A stretch of 64,000 nt of DNA from Halorussus salinisoli (GCA_005239435.1 SZNP01000005.1:409190-473189), one strand, 5' to 3'; numbered from the stretch's first letter, positions 34,021 through 43,391 are shown. Made by a program: numbers and translations. Notes: a model not told the origin generated them from the sequence alone.

Positions 34021-35091
34021 ATGACCGTCTGGCAGACCGCCGACCCGGAAGCCAGACTGACCGACGCGGCCGCCCCGCCGCGGGAGACCACGCCCGCCGA
34101 CGCGCAGGCGGCGGTGAACTTCGTCGTCTTCGAAGCCGAGTGGCTCCCCGAAGACTGTCGCGTCGAGACGGTCACTCGCCGCCCCGAACGACCGCCCGGT
34201 CGCCCGACCGACGTGTCGGCCGAGGACATCGACCAGACGCCACACAGCGACGGCAACCCCTGTAGCGTCCGGACGGTCGTCGCGGGCGAGGGCCGCCGAC
34301 TCCGACTCAAGCAGTTCCTCTACGACTGGGCACCGTCGGCCGCGAGCATCGCCCCGCTGTGGCGCACCCCGGAGCCGACCCCGTTCGAGTGCGGTGACGC
34401 CGTAGGGTGGCTCGGCACCGACTACAAAGACCAGCGCGGCGCGTGCGTCCAGCGCGACCGGACCCAAATCGAACTCTCGGTCTCGGAGGGCGAGTTCACG
34501 GACGACGAACTGACCCGCCTCCTCGACGGACTGACGCCCGCGGACCCCGAGGGAGCGCGCCGCGTCCGACAGGTCCCGTTCCATCGGCTCGACTACTGGG
34601 CGCGCTACAAGTGTCGCCCGCCGGTCGTCCCCCACGGACTGTGGGACTACGCCCCCGAGCATCCCTACGAGGACAGCCTCGCGCTCTCGCCGGTCGCGCT
34701 CCGGACCGACCCGCCGGTTCCGGCGCTCGTCCCGTCCGGCGAGCAGTTCGGCTTCGACTCCGCGCTCGCGTTCTCGGAGGCCGACGCGACGGAACTGATC
34801 TTCCGAAACCGGGAGAACGGGAGCGACCACCTCTGGATGCTGGCGACCGACGAGGAGAGTCCACTCGCGCCGTCGCTTCCGCCGGAATCGTCCGACCAGT
34901 CGGGCGAGGTGCGGGAGTCCACCGACCTCCGCGGAACGACCGTCCACTACGCTGCGTTGACCGAGGAGCAGGGCGCGTGGGAGGCCATCTGGGCCGAGGA
35001 CGGCGTTCGCTACGCGGTCTGGGCAGGTGCGTCGCAGTACCTGGACGGCGAGGAGTTCCGCGAAGTGGTGGACTCGCTGGAAGCGTCCTGA
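34021..35091 (+). CDS. Uncharacterised two-part haloarchaeal protein
   Basis: A 356-residue soluble protein. The two halves look distantly alike: each begins with a small-residue-rich strand leading into an acidic loop (FVVFEAEWLPEDC; ALAFSEADATELIF) and ends with a helix of similar pattern (FTDDELTRLLDGL; YLDGEEFREVVDSL). That suggests an internal duplication of a beta-alpha domain of the lipoprotein-sorting or DUF4367 kind; this is inference by eye. No signal peptide or membrane segment. Four Cys are scattered. The next gene (minus strand) ends 14 bp after its stop. Confidence 0.7.
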   Translation: MTVWQTADPEARLTDAAAPPRETTPADAQAAVNFVVFEAEWLPEDCRVETVTRRPERPPGRPTDVSAEDIDQTPHSDGNPCSVRTVVAGEGRRLRLKQFLYDWAPSAASIAPLWRTPEPTPFECGDAVGWLGTDYKDQRGACVQRDRTQIELSVSEGEFTDDELTRLLDGLTPADPEGARRVRQVPFHRLDYWARYKCRPPVVPHGLWDYAPEHPYEDSLALSPVALRTDPPVPALVPSGEQFGFDSALAFSEADATELIFRNRENGSDHLWMLATDEESPLAPSLPPESSDQSGEVRESTDLRGTTVHYAALTEEQGAWEAIWAEDGVRYAVWAGASQYLDGEEFREVVDSLEAS

Positions 35092-35105
35092 CTGTGGCGT
35101 GGCCG

Positions 35106-36032
35106 CTACGCGAAGCCCTCCCTGTTCCGCAAACCGCGCTCGAGGTAGTCGAGTACGGTCTGCCACGCGTCGGCGGCGGCGCGGGCGTTCCCGGCGTTGG
35201 TTCCGCCGAGTTCGTGTTCTGCCTCCGGGTCGTCCCCACCGTCGAATCGGTAGGGGACTCGAATCGCGTGCCCGGCGTCGGGAGACGCGAGATGTCGAAA
35301 CGGCCACGGATGGCCGTGGGCCGCGAGACGTTCGACGACTACCTCGGAGAGGTCGGACGCGGGCCACACCGTGTCTTGATCGCCGCTCACTACCAGTACC
35401 GGCCCGTCGGTTCGCTCCACCGGAATCGCCGCGCGTTCGAGTTCTTCCGGGGTCGCGCGCTCGACCGCCAGTGCAGCGGCGTCGACGTCGGTCGTCACCA
35501 CGTCGTCGTACCCCGCCATGTCCACGTCGGCGACGCCCTCCACGGGGAGATAGGGAACGGGCTCGCCGTCGCGGAGCCACGCCGGTCCCTCCTCCTCGAT
35601 GCCCGCCATCCACGTCGGTGCAGGGAAGGCGTAACCACTCGAGACGTATCCGACGACGGCACCGACCTGCTGGCAGTGACTCCCGACGAGCAACGCGGCC
35701 TCGCCGCCCCGAGAGAACCCGACGACTCCGACTCTGTCCGAGGCGACGTTCGATCGTTCGGTCAGCCACTCGATTGCGCGCTCGAAGTACGAGAGCGAGA
35801 CCCGTTCGAGCGAGTCCGGGGTCCCCGGCGCGCCGAAGTACTCGACGCAGAACGCGGTGTAGCCGTGTTGGGCCAGGAGTCGGGCGTAGTCCTCTTCGTA
35901 TCCGCCGGCACCGCCGGAGCCGTGGAGGACGAGAACGCCGTGGTGGGGGTCCGGACCGAACCCCTCGAACAGTCGGCCCGTCACTCCGTCGTGATCCACG
36001 TCTCGGCCGGTCACGAATGCGTCTCGGTTCAC
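35106..36032 (-). CDS. Alpha/beta hydrolase with BAAT C-terminal-like domain
   Basis: A 308-residue serine hydrolase. The nucleophile elbow GFSRGGEAALL holds the Ser, the oxyanion strand is GVLVLHGSGGAGGYEED, the Asp is probably in VVSGDQDTVWP and the His in SPDAGHAIRVPY. The family includes acyl-CoA thioesterases, bile-acid-CoA:amino-acid acyltransferases and dienelactone hydrolases. It starts with GTG. The aldo/keto reductase is upstream on the same strand (82-bp gap). Substrate unknown. Confidence 0.85.
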   Translation of the reverse strand: MNRDAFVTGRDVDHDGVTGRLFEGFGPDPHHGVLVLHGSGGAGGYEEDYARLLAQHGYTAFCVEYFGAPGTPDSLERVSLSYFERAIEWLTERSNVASDRVGVVGFSRGGEAALLVGSHCQQVGAVVGYVSSGYAFPAPTWMAGIEEEGPAWLRDGEPVPYLPVEGVADVDMAGYDDVVTTDVDAAALAVERATPEELERAAIPVERTDGPVLVVSGDQDTVWPASDLSEVVVERLAAHGHPWPFRHLASPDAGHAIRVPYRFDGGDDPEAEHELGGTNAGNARAAADAWQTVLDYLERGLRNREGFA

Positions 36033-36114
36033 GTTCGACTCTCCGAAGCAGGCCGTGATAAGAAACCGGTTTTCGTCCCGTTGGAGGTCGAGGCGTCGAG
36101 ACAGTGGCGGAGTG

Positions 36115-37074
36115 CTATCGGTAGGCTTCCTCGACGCGCTCGAACTGCTCGTCGGACAGCGAAACCTCGCTCGCGCCCAGATTCTCCTCCAGTTGGTCGG
36201 TCGTCCGCGCTCCGACGATCGGGATGCACTGGAACTCTCGCTGGTCTGCCAGCCACCGGAGCGACACCTGCGCCGGGGTCGCGTCTACTTCGTCGGCGAC
36301 TCCCCGAATCGCGTCCAGCACGTCCCACTGGCGGTCGTCGAACCGGTTCTTCCAGTCGTAGAGGTCGCCGCGCGACCCCTCCGGTCCGTCGCCCTCGCGC
36401 TCGTACTTGCCCGTCAGGAAGCCACCTTCGAGGGGTGAGTAGGGGCAGACGGCGAGGTCCTGGTCGGCGCAGAGGTCGAGGTAGTCCTCCACGGGGTCGC
36501 GGTAGGCCGCGTTGAATCGAGGTTGCGTGACTTCGAAGCGTTCGAGACCCTCCACATCGCTCGTCCAGAGCGCCTTGGTCAGTTTCCACGCCGCCATCGA
36601 ACTCGCGGCGAGGTAGTTGACCTTCCCCTCGCGCACGAGGTCGTTCAGCGTCCGGAGCGTCTCCTCGATGGGCGTCTCGTCGTCCCAGCGGTGGATATAG
36701 TACACGTCGAGGTAGTCGGTTCCGAGGCGTTCGAGCGTGCCCTCTATCTGGTTCCGGATGTGCTTGCGCGAGAGGCCCCTGTCGTTCGGGCCGTCGGCGA
36801 ACCCGAAGTAGACCTTCGAGGCCAGCACGAACTCCTCGCGGTCGTAGTCGGCCAACCAGTCGCCGATCCACTCCTCGGCGGTGCCGTTGGGGTCGCCGTA
36901 GACGTTCGCGGTGTCGATGAAGTTCACGCCGCGTTCGTAGGCGGTGTCGAGCAGGTCGTGGGCGGTCGAGCGGTTGGTCTCGACGGTACCGTCGGTCTCC
37001 TTGGCGAATCGCCACGTTCCGAAGCAGATTTCGGATACCTTCGTGCCGGTCGAACCGAGTCTCACGTACTCCAT
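36115..37074 (-). CDS. Aldo/keto reductase
   Basis: A 319-residue NADPH-dependent oxidoreductase with a TIM barrel. The catalytic tetrad is visible: Asp in NFIDTANVYG, Tyr in the same motif, Lys in FVLASKVYFG and His in VYYIHRWDD. The family end (GARTTDQLEENLGA) is present. It starts at ATG 37074. It is in the same strand order as the following alpha/beta hydrolase and may be co-transcribed. Likely substrates are aldehydes or ketosugars; not decided. Confidence 0.93.
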   Translation of the reverse strand: MEYVRLGSTGTKVSEICFGTWRFAKETDGTVETNRSTAHDLLDTAYERGVNFIDTANVYGDPNGTAEEWIGDWLADYDREEFVLASKVYFGFADGPNDRGLSRKHIRNQIEGTLERLGTDYLDVYYIHRWDDETPIEETLRTLNDLVREGKVNYLAASSMAAWKLTKALWTSDVEGLERFEVTQPRFNAAYRDPVEDYLDLCADQDLAVCPYSPLEGGFLTGKYEREGDGPEGSRGDLYDWKNRFDDRQWDVLDAIRGVADEVDATPAQVSLRWLADQREFQCIPIVGARTTDQLEENLGASEVSLSDEQFERVEEAYR

Positions 37075-37309
37075 GTGCGAAGAATCTCCGTTTTCGCCCT
37101 TAGTTCTGTGCGTCGCGGAAAGCGATAGGTGGGGGGCGGAAAGGGATGGGTGAGGTCGAGTGACGGCGTAGCTTCGCTAGGACAGCGAGCGGGACGCCAC
37201 GACCAGAGACACAAATATAATACCAAAACCATTATAAATACGTCTTTAGAAACGGTATAGTTATCTACGAAACGCGAACTGTTTTGCCGGTCGTCACCGT
37301 ATTTCGCCC

Positions 37310-38149
37310 ATGTTCGCTACCGGTCTCGACTCGGTGGTCTCGTGGGCGGGCAAACCATATCCCGAGATTCGTACCGTCGGGGACCGCGACGGTTCCATCG
37401 TGGTCGTCCCGGTGGGAAGCGTCGAACAGCACGGCCATCACCTGCCGGTCGCCACCGATTCCATTCTCGCGGAAGCGGTCGGCACGGAGGGCGCGTCGCG
37501 GGCCGCCGCGGACGACGTTCCGGTACTCGTCACGCCCCCGGTCTGGACGGGGTACTCGCCTCACCACCTCCCCTTCGGCGGAACGATTACCGTCGAACAC
37601 GGGACGCTGGTGACCCTTCTGGAAGAGGTTGCCGACGCGGTGCTGGAGAACGACTTTGATGCCGTCCTCCTGCTCAACGGTCACGGTGGCAATGCCTCGC
37701 TGATCGAGAGCGCGACCAGTACAATCGGGGTCGGCCATCCCGACACGGAGGTTCTTGGCCTGACCTATTTCGACCTCGCAGAGACGTTCATCGACGACGT
37801 TCGGGAGAGCGACCCCGGTGGTATGGCCCACGGCGGCGAGTTCGAGACGTCACTCCTGTTGGACCTTCACCCCGAACTCGTGCGCGAAGGCCGCATCGAG
37901 GGATCGCTCTCCGATGAGACCTACCAGCGCGCGGCAGTCGACCTGTTCGGAACTGGCCCCCTGTCGGTGTACCGGTCGTTCGACGAGTACTCCGAATCCG
38001 GCGCTATCGGCGCACCCGAACTCGCCAGTGCCGAGAAGGGCGCGGAGATATTCGACCGACTCGCCGACGAAGTCGCCGACCTGCTACGCTCTATTCACCA
38101 CGAGAACGAGGAGGAGAGTGAGACGGTCTGCGATACGCACGACGAGTAG
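37310..38149 (+). CDS. Creatininase-family amidohydrolase
   Basis: A 279-residue zinc hydrolase of the creatininase superfamily. Metal-binding motifs are visible: VPVGSVEQHGHHLPVATDS (Glu/His/Asp), LLNGHGGNAS and the Glu in AHGGEFETS. The superfamily includes creatininase, an archaeal FAPy deformylase (ArfB), MftE, and the IolN hydrolase of the Thermotoga inositol pathway. It converges with ridA: the two stop codons abut (TAGCTA at 38147-38152). The neighbours (RidA, aldehyde dehydrogenase, sugar ABC importer, alcohol dehydrogenase) suggest catabolism of an imported carbon/nitrogen compound. Possible TATA elements are near 37231 (ATTATAAATA) and 37256. Confidence 0.9.
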   Translation: MFATGLDSVVSWAGKPYPEIRTVGDRDGSIVVVPVGSVEQHGHHLPVATDSILAEAVGTEGASRAAADDVPVLVTPPVWTGYSPHHLPFGGTITVEHGTLVTLLEEVADAVLENDFDAVLLLNGHGGNASLIESATSTIGVGHPDTEVLGLTYFDLAETFIDDVRESDPGGMAHGGEFETSLLLDLHPELVREGRIEGSLSDETYQRAAVDLFGTGPLSVYRSFDEYSESGAIGAPELASAEKGAEIFDRLADEVADLLRSIHHENEEESETVCDTHDE

Positions 38150-38527
38150 CTACCTGCGGGTGGCAACGGCCTCGATTTCGACCCGAACGTCGACCGGCAG
38201 GTCGGCGACCTCCACCGCACTCCGGGCAGGATACGGTTCGGACATGTACTCGCCGTACGTCTCGTTGACCGCCTCGTAATCGTCCATATCGATCAGGAAC
38301 ACCGTCGTCTTCACTACGTCCGAGAGCGAGGCATCTGCGGCGTCCAGTACTGCCGCGACGTTCTCCAGTGTCCGGGTGGTCTGCTCGCTCGCGTCGTCGC
38401 CGACTACGTCGCCGCTCTTGGGGTCCAGCGGTCCCTGTCCGGAGACGTAGACGCGGTCACCGTCCACGATGCCCTGCGAGTACGGTCCGATGGCGGCTGG
38501 CGCGTCCTCGGTGGTGACTTCTTGCAT
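38150..38527 (-). CDS. ridA: RidA family reactive-intermediate deaminase
   Basis: A 125-residue Rid protein that hydrolyses reactive enamine/imine intermediates made by PLP enzymes or oxidases. Key marks are GPYSQGI, VYVSGQGPLDP, the substrate-binding Arg in YPARSAVEVADLP and the Glu in VEIEAVA. The ATG at 38527 gives the normal length; a GTG at 38542 would overlap the aldehyde dehydrogenase stop. It is 11 bp downstream of that gene and surely in its transcript. The enamine source may be the substrate pathway of the neighbouring cluster. Confidence 0.93.
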   Translation of the reverse strand: MQEVTTEDAPAAIGPYSQGIVDGDRVYVSGQGPLDPKSGDVVGDDASEQTTRTLENVAAVLDAADASLSDVVKTTVFLIDMDDYEAVNETYGEYMSEPYPARSAVEVADLPVDVRVEIEAVATRR

Positions 38528-38538
38528 CGTTCTGCGGG

Positions 38539-40035
38539 TCACGCGGTGTCTAGCGGTGACCGGGCATTGCCGTGGTCGATGGCGATGGTCTTCAGTTGGG
38601 AGAGTTCCGCAATGGAGTATTTCCCACCGATGCGGCCGTGGCCGCTCCGCTTGCCGGTGTAGCCGCCGAACGGGGTGTGTATCTCCCAGTAGGCGCTGCT
38701 GTCGTTGACGTTGACGATGCCGGTCTCGATGCGGTCGGCGAAGTACTCGGCGAGTTCGAGGTTGCTCGTGAAGACGCTCGACGTGAGACCGAGGTCGATC
38801 TCGTTGGCGATCTCGACTGCTTCCTCGTAGCTCTCGAATCCGATGATGGGCGCGATGGGGCCGAACGACTCCTCCCAGTTGACGGTCATGTCGGTCGTTA
38901 CGCCAGAGAGGACGGTCGGCTCGTAGTAGCGGTCCGTGGGCTGGTCGTCCGCGCGGCCACCACCGACGAGCACGTCGGCGCCCTTATCGCGCGCGTCGGC
39001 GACGTGCCGGTCCATCTTCTCGGCCACGCCCTCGTTATTCAGCGGCCCGAGGTCGGTGCCCGGGTCGGTCGGGTCGCCAAGTTGCATCTCGCGGGCGCGT
39101 TCGACCATCCGTTCGGTGAACTCCTCGCGCACGTCCTCGTGGACGAGGACACGTTCGCTGGCCGAGCATATCTGCCCGGCGTTGCTGAAACAGCCGAACG
39201 CCGTACACCCGACCGCGGCGTCGAGGTCGGCGTCGTCCAGCACGATGACGGGGCCGTTGCCGCCGAGTTCGAGCAGCGTCGGTTTCGTCCCGGCCTTGCT
39301 GGCTATCTCCTCGCCGGTTTCGGGACTGCCGGTGAAGCCGATGGCGTCCGTGCCGTCGTTGACGACTACCTCGTCGCCGACCACCGGTCCGTCTCCGGTG
39401 ACGAGGTTGAGCGCGCCGTCCGGGAGACTCACGTCGGCCTCGGCGAACGTCTCCAGTAGTTTCACTGCCACGACCGAGGTGGTCGGTGCGGGAACCCAGA
39501 CCACTGCGTTGCCGACCGCCACCCCCGGGGCGAGGTACTCGGCCGGTATGTTGAGTGGGTAGTTCCACGGCGTGATGACGCCCAGCACTCCGTGGGGCTT
39601 GCGAATCGTGTAGATGTGTTTGTCCGGGTCTTCCGACGGGATGACCTCGGTTTCGGCCCGTTTCACGTCCTCGGCGGCGTTCCGGAACTCCTTGGCGCAG
39701 AGTTCGACTTCGGTGCGGGCCTCCGAGAGTGGTTTGCCCTGGTCCTTCGTCAGCCACTCCGCGAGGGACTCGTGGTTCGCCTCCACGGCGTCGGCGAGTT
39801 CGTGGCACAACTCGGCTCGCTCGAAGTCGGTCATCGCTTCTAGCTCGGGCTGGACCTCGCGGGCGGCCGCGATGGCTCGCCGGGCGTCTTCTCGGGTTCC
39901 CTTCGGCACCTCACCGAGCGACTCGCCGGTCGCCGGGTTCGTCGCCGTGGTCGTCTCGCCGCTTTCGCTGGCGGTCGGTTCTCCCCCGACGTACATGGTG
40001 AACGTCTCCGTCGTCGATTTCTCCCCCTTAGACAT
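38539..40035 (-). CDS. NAD(P)-dependent aldehyde dehydrogenase
   Basis: A 498-residue aldehyde dehydrogenase. The active-site Cys is in FSNAGQICSASERV, the catalytic Glu in TLLELGGNGPVIV, and the NAD-binding Gly motif is GFTGSPETGEEI. N-terminal acidic extension MSKGEKSTTETFTMYV. The ATG at 40035 removes 30 non-conserved upstream residues. It is the head of a two-gene unit with ridA, 225 bp after the ABC ATPase gene on the same strand. It is closest in feel to the semialdehyde and glyceraldehyde-type dehydrogenases; the true substrate is not known. Confidence 0.93.
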   Translation of the reverse strand: MSKGEKSTTETFTMYVGGEPTASESGETTTATNPATGESLGEVPKGTREDARRAIAAAREVQPELEAMTDFERAELCHELADAVEANHESLAEWLTKDQGKPLSEARTEVELCAKEFRNAAEDVKRAETEVIPSEDPDKHIYTIRKPHGVLGVITPWNYPLNIPAEYLAPGVAVGNAVVWVPAPTTSVVAVKLLETFAEADVSLPDGALNLVTGDGPVVGDEVVVNDGTDAIGFTGSPETGEEIASKAGTKPTLLELGGNGPVIVLDDADLDAAVGCTAFGCFSNAGQICSASERVLVHEDVREEFTERMVERAREMQLGDPTDPGTDLGPLNNEGVAEKMDRHVADARDKGADVLVGGGRADDQPTDRYYEPTVLSGVTTDMTVNWEESFGPIAPIIGFESYEEAVEIANEIDLGLTSSVFTSNLELAEYFADRIETGIVNVNDSSAYWEIHTPFGGYTGKRSGHGRIGGKYSIAELSQLKTIAIDHGNARSPLDTA

Positions 40036-40260
40036 GGTAGAGGGTAACACATTCTGGGGCATAAGACCTCGGGGGAACGGGCATCTGAACGAGAATAGAA
40101 GTACAAAGAAATTCCTAGGGAACAAAATTGTTCTCTAAACGTGTCTGGGGATTGCTCTAATTGCGTCTACCTCCTGTCTTCCCCGCTTCCCGCCGGCCTC
40201 GCGTCCTACTCCCCCGGCTCGCGTCCGGCAGGGCGAGCAGAAGGCTGGCTGTCGGATTGG

Positions 40261-41082
40261 CTACCGACGAGTTCCGGTCGTGATCAGGTCGGTCACGGTC
40301 TCCTTGTCCACCTCGTCCGGGTCCACCACGTCCGCGAGCTGTCCGCGGTACATGACCGCGATGCGGTCGGCGAGGTCGAACACGTCTTCGAGACTGTGGC
40401 TCACGACGATCTGCGTGTGGCCCTCGGCCTGCAACTGACGCATCGTCTCGTGGACGAGTTCGGTCCCCGCGACAGACAGCGCACTCGTCGGTTCGTCGAG
40501 GACGAACACGTCCGGGTCGAACGATAGTGCTCGTCCGATGGCGACGAGTTGGCGCTGGCCGCCCGAGAGGAAGACGACCTCCGTGTCCGGCCGAACGTCC
40601 TGATTCAGGAAATCGAGTATCTCGCGCGTGTTCTCGTAGGTTCGGTCCCAGTCGATGACGCCGAACGGTCCGAGCGAGACGCGGGTGGGGAACTTCCCGA
40701 CGTGGATGTTGGTAGCGACGTCGAGGTCGTCCATCAGTGCGAGGTCCTGATACACCGTCTCGATGCCGCGTTCGCGGGCCTCGTGGGGGTTCGAGAAGCG
40801 TACCGGTTCGCCCTCGTAGACGACCCGGCCCTCGGTCGGCCGATGGATGCCCGAGATCATGCCGGTGAGCGTGGACTTGCCCGCGCCGTTGTCGCCGACC
40901 AGCGCCAGAATCTCCTCCTCGTACACCGACAGGGTCACGTCCTCGACGGCGACGACCCGACCGAACTGCTTGGTGACGCCTTCCAGTCGAACCTTCTCGT
41001 CGCGCTCCCTGCCCGCGTCGTCTGCCGTAACTGCGTCGGTCGTAGAGTTGCTCGTCGTGTCGGCGGGACGGTCACTGTCCAT
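40261..41082 (-). CDS. Ribose-type sugar ABC transporter ATPase (single domain)
   Basis: A 273-residue ATPase of the RbsA/MglA class but with one nucleotide-binding domain, not two as in enteric bacteria. Walker A is GDNGAGKST, the signature is LSGGQRQLV and Walker B is VFVLDEPTSAL. The ATG at 41082 overlaps the permease stop by 11 bp. The first 30 residues are a polar, Thr/Asp-rich lead. With the permease and binding protein upstream it forms a complete importer; a homodimer of this ATPase would serve the permease. Confidence 0.93.
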   Translation of the reverse strand: MDSDRPADTTSNSTTDAVTADDAGRERDEKVRLEGVTKQFGRVVAVEDVTLSVYEEEILALVGDNGAGKSTLTGMISGIHRPTEGRVVYEGEPVRFSNPHEARERGIETVYQDLALMDDLDVATNIHVGKFPTRVSLGPFGVIDWDRTYENTREILDFLNQDVRPDTEVVFLSGGQRQLVAIGRALSFDPDVFVLDEPTSALSVAGTELVHETMRQLQAEGHTQIVVSHSLEDVFDLADRIAVMYRGQLADVVDPDEVDKETVTDLITTGTRR

Positions 41083-42091
41083 AGTCACGTGGTTCCACCT
41101 GCCGTGAGAGGATTCGCTCGCGTAGTCGCCGCCGGGAACTGTACACCAGTATCGCGGCCAGCAGGACCAGTCCGTTCACCAGCGTCACCTGTTCGGGTGG
41201 CGTACCGCTGACGTTCAGTGCCGCCTGTATCAGGCCGAGCAGGAGGACGCCACCGAGCGCTCCCGTGACCTTGCCGCGGCCGCCGTAGAGGCTGACGCCG
41301 CCGATGACCGCGGCAGCGAACGCCGGGAAGACGAGTTCGTCGCCGATCGTCGGCGGAACGACGTTGATGAATCCCGTCAACATCAGTCCGCCCGCCGCGG
41401 ACAGGACGCCGCTGATGGCGTACACCGCGATGACGACCCGGTCGGTGTCGATGCCGACGGCGCGGGCGGCCTCGTCGTCGCTCCCGACCGCGTACACTGC
41501 CTGTCCGAACGGAGTGTACTTCATCACGAAGCCGAGGAGCGCGAAGGTAGCGAAGAGCAGACCGACCGAAATTTCGGGAGCGTTGCCGATTCGGGTGTAG
41601 CCGTCCGGCAATCCGGTGATGGTGATGGTGCTGAGCGTGAGTTTCGCCCCTTGCAGGATGATGAGGAACGCGAGTGTCTGGAGGAAGGGGTTGATACCGA
41701 CCTTGCCGACCATCACGCCGTTGGTCGTCCCGACGACGAGACCGATGGCGAGGATGACGGCGACACCGAGCAGCGGGTCGGAGATGAGGTTCCATTTGTT
41801 GGCCGAGACGACGAGACCCGCGAGCATGGCCGAGAAGCCAGCGATGGAGCCGACCGAGAGATCGAAGTTACCCGAGACGAGACAGACCGCCTCGGCGAGC
41901 GCGACGAATCCGAGACCCACGGATCCGTGGAGGATGAACTCGATGGACCGGAGGTTGGTGAACGTCCGTGGAACGACCAGCCATACCGCGAGCGACATCA
42001 GGACCAGGATGGGCCAGATCATGTTGTCGAGGAGCGAGAGCAAGAGGTCGTCCACCTCCATCGACTCCGGGACGTGTTCAGCAGTCGCCAT
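41072..42091 (-). CDS. Ribose-type sugar ABC transporter permease
   Basis: A 339-residue RbsC-like permease with about 10 spans. Family marks are the LVSGNFDLSVGSIAGFSAML segment, TNGVMVGKVGINPFLQTL and AAVIGGVSLYGGRGKVTGALGG. The family imports pentoses, polyols, autoinducer-2 and nucleosides, so the ligand is open. It follows the binding protein by 17 bp. Confidence 0.94.
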   Translation of the reverse strand: MATAEHVPESMEVDDLLLSLLDNMIWPILVLMSLAVWLVVPRTFTNLRSIEFILHGSVGLGFVALAEAVCLVSGNFDLSVGSIAGFSAMLAGLVVSANKWNLISDPLLGVAVILAIGLVVGTTNGVMVGKVGINPFLQTLAFLIILQGAKLTLSTITITGLPDGYTRIGNAPEISVGLLFATFALLGFVMKYTPFGQAVYAVGSDDEAARAVGIDTDRVVIAVYAISGVLSAAGGLMLTGFINVVPPTIGDELVFPAFAAAVIGGVSLYGGRGKVTGALGGVLLLGLIQAALNVSGTPPEQVTLVNGLVLLAAILVYSSRRRLRERILSRQVEPRDYGQ

Positions 42092-42108
42092 AACGGATTA
42101 GGGGAGTG

Positions 42109-43368
42109 TTAGTCGTCGATGGCGGCGTCCGGGCCCCAGATGTTACCCCAGAGGTAGGGTGCCTCGGCGTTCTCTTCGGTTATCTCGACATGGCTCGTCA
42201 CGAACTGTCGATGGCCGAACGCTTCGCCGACTTCGGCAGGTGACCAGATGGGTTCCTGCCAGAGTTCGACGCCGCGATGCTCGGCAGGTTCGATGGAGAT
42301 GGTCGATGATTCGGTTCCGCCGTCGGTCGCCGGAGTCGTGGTCGTGGCTGGGGTGCCGGTGGGGGTCCCGGTCGGTGTACCGGTTGGGGTAGTCTGGCCT
42401 CCGGATGCAGTGACGGTCGAACCCACTTCGGGAAGTGCCTGTTCGCCCTGCTCGACGTACCGTTCGAGCCACGCCAGTGCCAGTGGTCCGTAGAAGTAGT
42501 TCGGCTGGTCTACTGCCCCGTCGATGAGTCCATCCTGGATGGCCTGGTGGGTGTTGGCCGAGCCGTCGAGTTGCGTCATCACGACGTGGTCGTCCTCGCC
42601 GCGCGGTGCGGTGGCGTCCATCTCTTGGAGTGCGGAGAGTGCTCCGAGACTCATCAGGAAGTTCGCCGAGTAGACGCCGTCGGGCACCTCGTTGGCGTTG
42701 ACCCACTCCTGGACGCGCTGTTTGGCGGTCGAACGCACCCAGTCGCCGACCACGGTGCCAGCGAGTTCGACGTCGTCGGTCTCTTCGAGAACGGAGACGA
42801 AGGGTTCGTGGCGGAGTCGCGCGATGTCTCGGCCCGGCGGGGCGCGAACTTCGAGCACCGTGTAGCTGTCCTGGTCCGGTTTCTGTTCGCGGAGATTTTC
42901 GACGAGCATCTCTGCCGTGCGACGGGTTGCGGTTTCGTCGCTCCAGGAGATGTGCATCTTTACGGCGTCTGTGGCGGCGTCGATGTCGGCGGTGAAGACC
43001 GGCACGCCCGCTTCGGTCGCTTCTTCGACGACCGATGCGATGGCCTCCGAGTTGAACGGGACGAGAACGATGCCGTCGAAGTCCTGGTTGACCATCTGGC
43101 GGATGTCCGAAATCTGTTTCTGGCTCTCTCCGCCGGTGGTGAAGAGGTTGTAGTCGAAGCCCCTGTCTTCGGCGTAGAACCGCGTTGCTTCGACGACGGC
43201 TGTAACCCACGCTCCCGAGGTGAAGTGCGTCGAGAGTCCCACCGTCAGTGAGTCGTCCTGCCTGAGGTACCCCGGCGTTCCGAGTGCTCCCAGCGCAGCC
43301 GTGCCGCCAAGCGCGCGCAGGTACGTGCGTCGCCCGACATCGGCCGTGAGTGTGTCTTTTGGTGTCAT
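42109..43368 (-). CDS. Ribose-type sugar-binding protein with internal Thr/Pro/Gly linker
   Basis: A 419-residue Peripla_BP_4-type binding protein. The Tat signal GRRTYLRALGGTAALGALG (about 12-30) leads to the fold TVGLSTHFTSGAWV, DGIVLVPFNSEAI and GVPVFTADIDAAT. An unusual low-complexity stretch (about residues 320-350: repeated TPTG units, then TTTTPATDGG) lies before the last 70 residues instead of at the N-terminus. It is the first gene of the importer operon, with a TATA box 28 bp upstream. Confidence 0.92.
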   Translation of the reverse strand: MTPKDTLTADVGRRTYLRALGGTAALGALGTPGYLRQDDSLTVGLSTHFTSGAWVTAVVEATRFYAEDRGFDYNLFTTGGESQKQISDIRQMVNQDFDGIVLVPFNSEAIASVVEEATEAGVPVFTADIDAATDAVKMHISWSDETATRRTAEMLVENLREQKPDQDSYTVLEVRAPPGRDIARLRHEPFVSVLEETDDVELAGTVVGDWVRSTAKQRVQEWVNANEVPDGVYSANFLMSLGALSALQEMDATAPRGEDDHVVMTQLDGSANTHQAIQDGLIDGAVDQPNYFYGPLALAWLERYVEQGEQALPEVGSTVTASGGQTTPTGTPTGTPTGTPATTTTPATDGGTESSTISIEPAEHRGVELWQEPIWSPAEVGEAFGHRQFVTSHVEITEENAEAPYLWGNIWGPDAAIDD

Positions 43369-43391
43369 ACTGCACGACTACTACTCTTCAT

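Noticed and set aside
34407..36515. 702-codon plus-strand frame across the two-part protein and the hydrolase
   Set aside because: Crosses two well-supported genes in other frames; typical GC-rich shadow.
37310..38149. True creatininase in creatinine catabolism
   Set aside because: No creatinase, sarcosine oxidase or related gene is nearby; the superfamily is broad, so only the family is called.
42300..42420. Frameshift or assembly artefact in the sugar-binding protein
   Set aside because: The frame stays open through the repeat and the C-terminal 70 residues remain protein-like, so it is an in-frame low-complexity linker.
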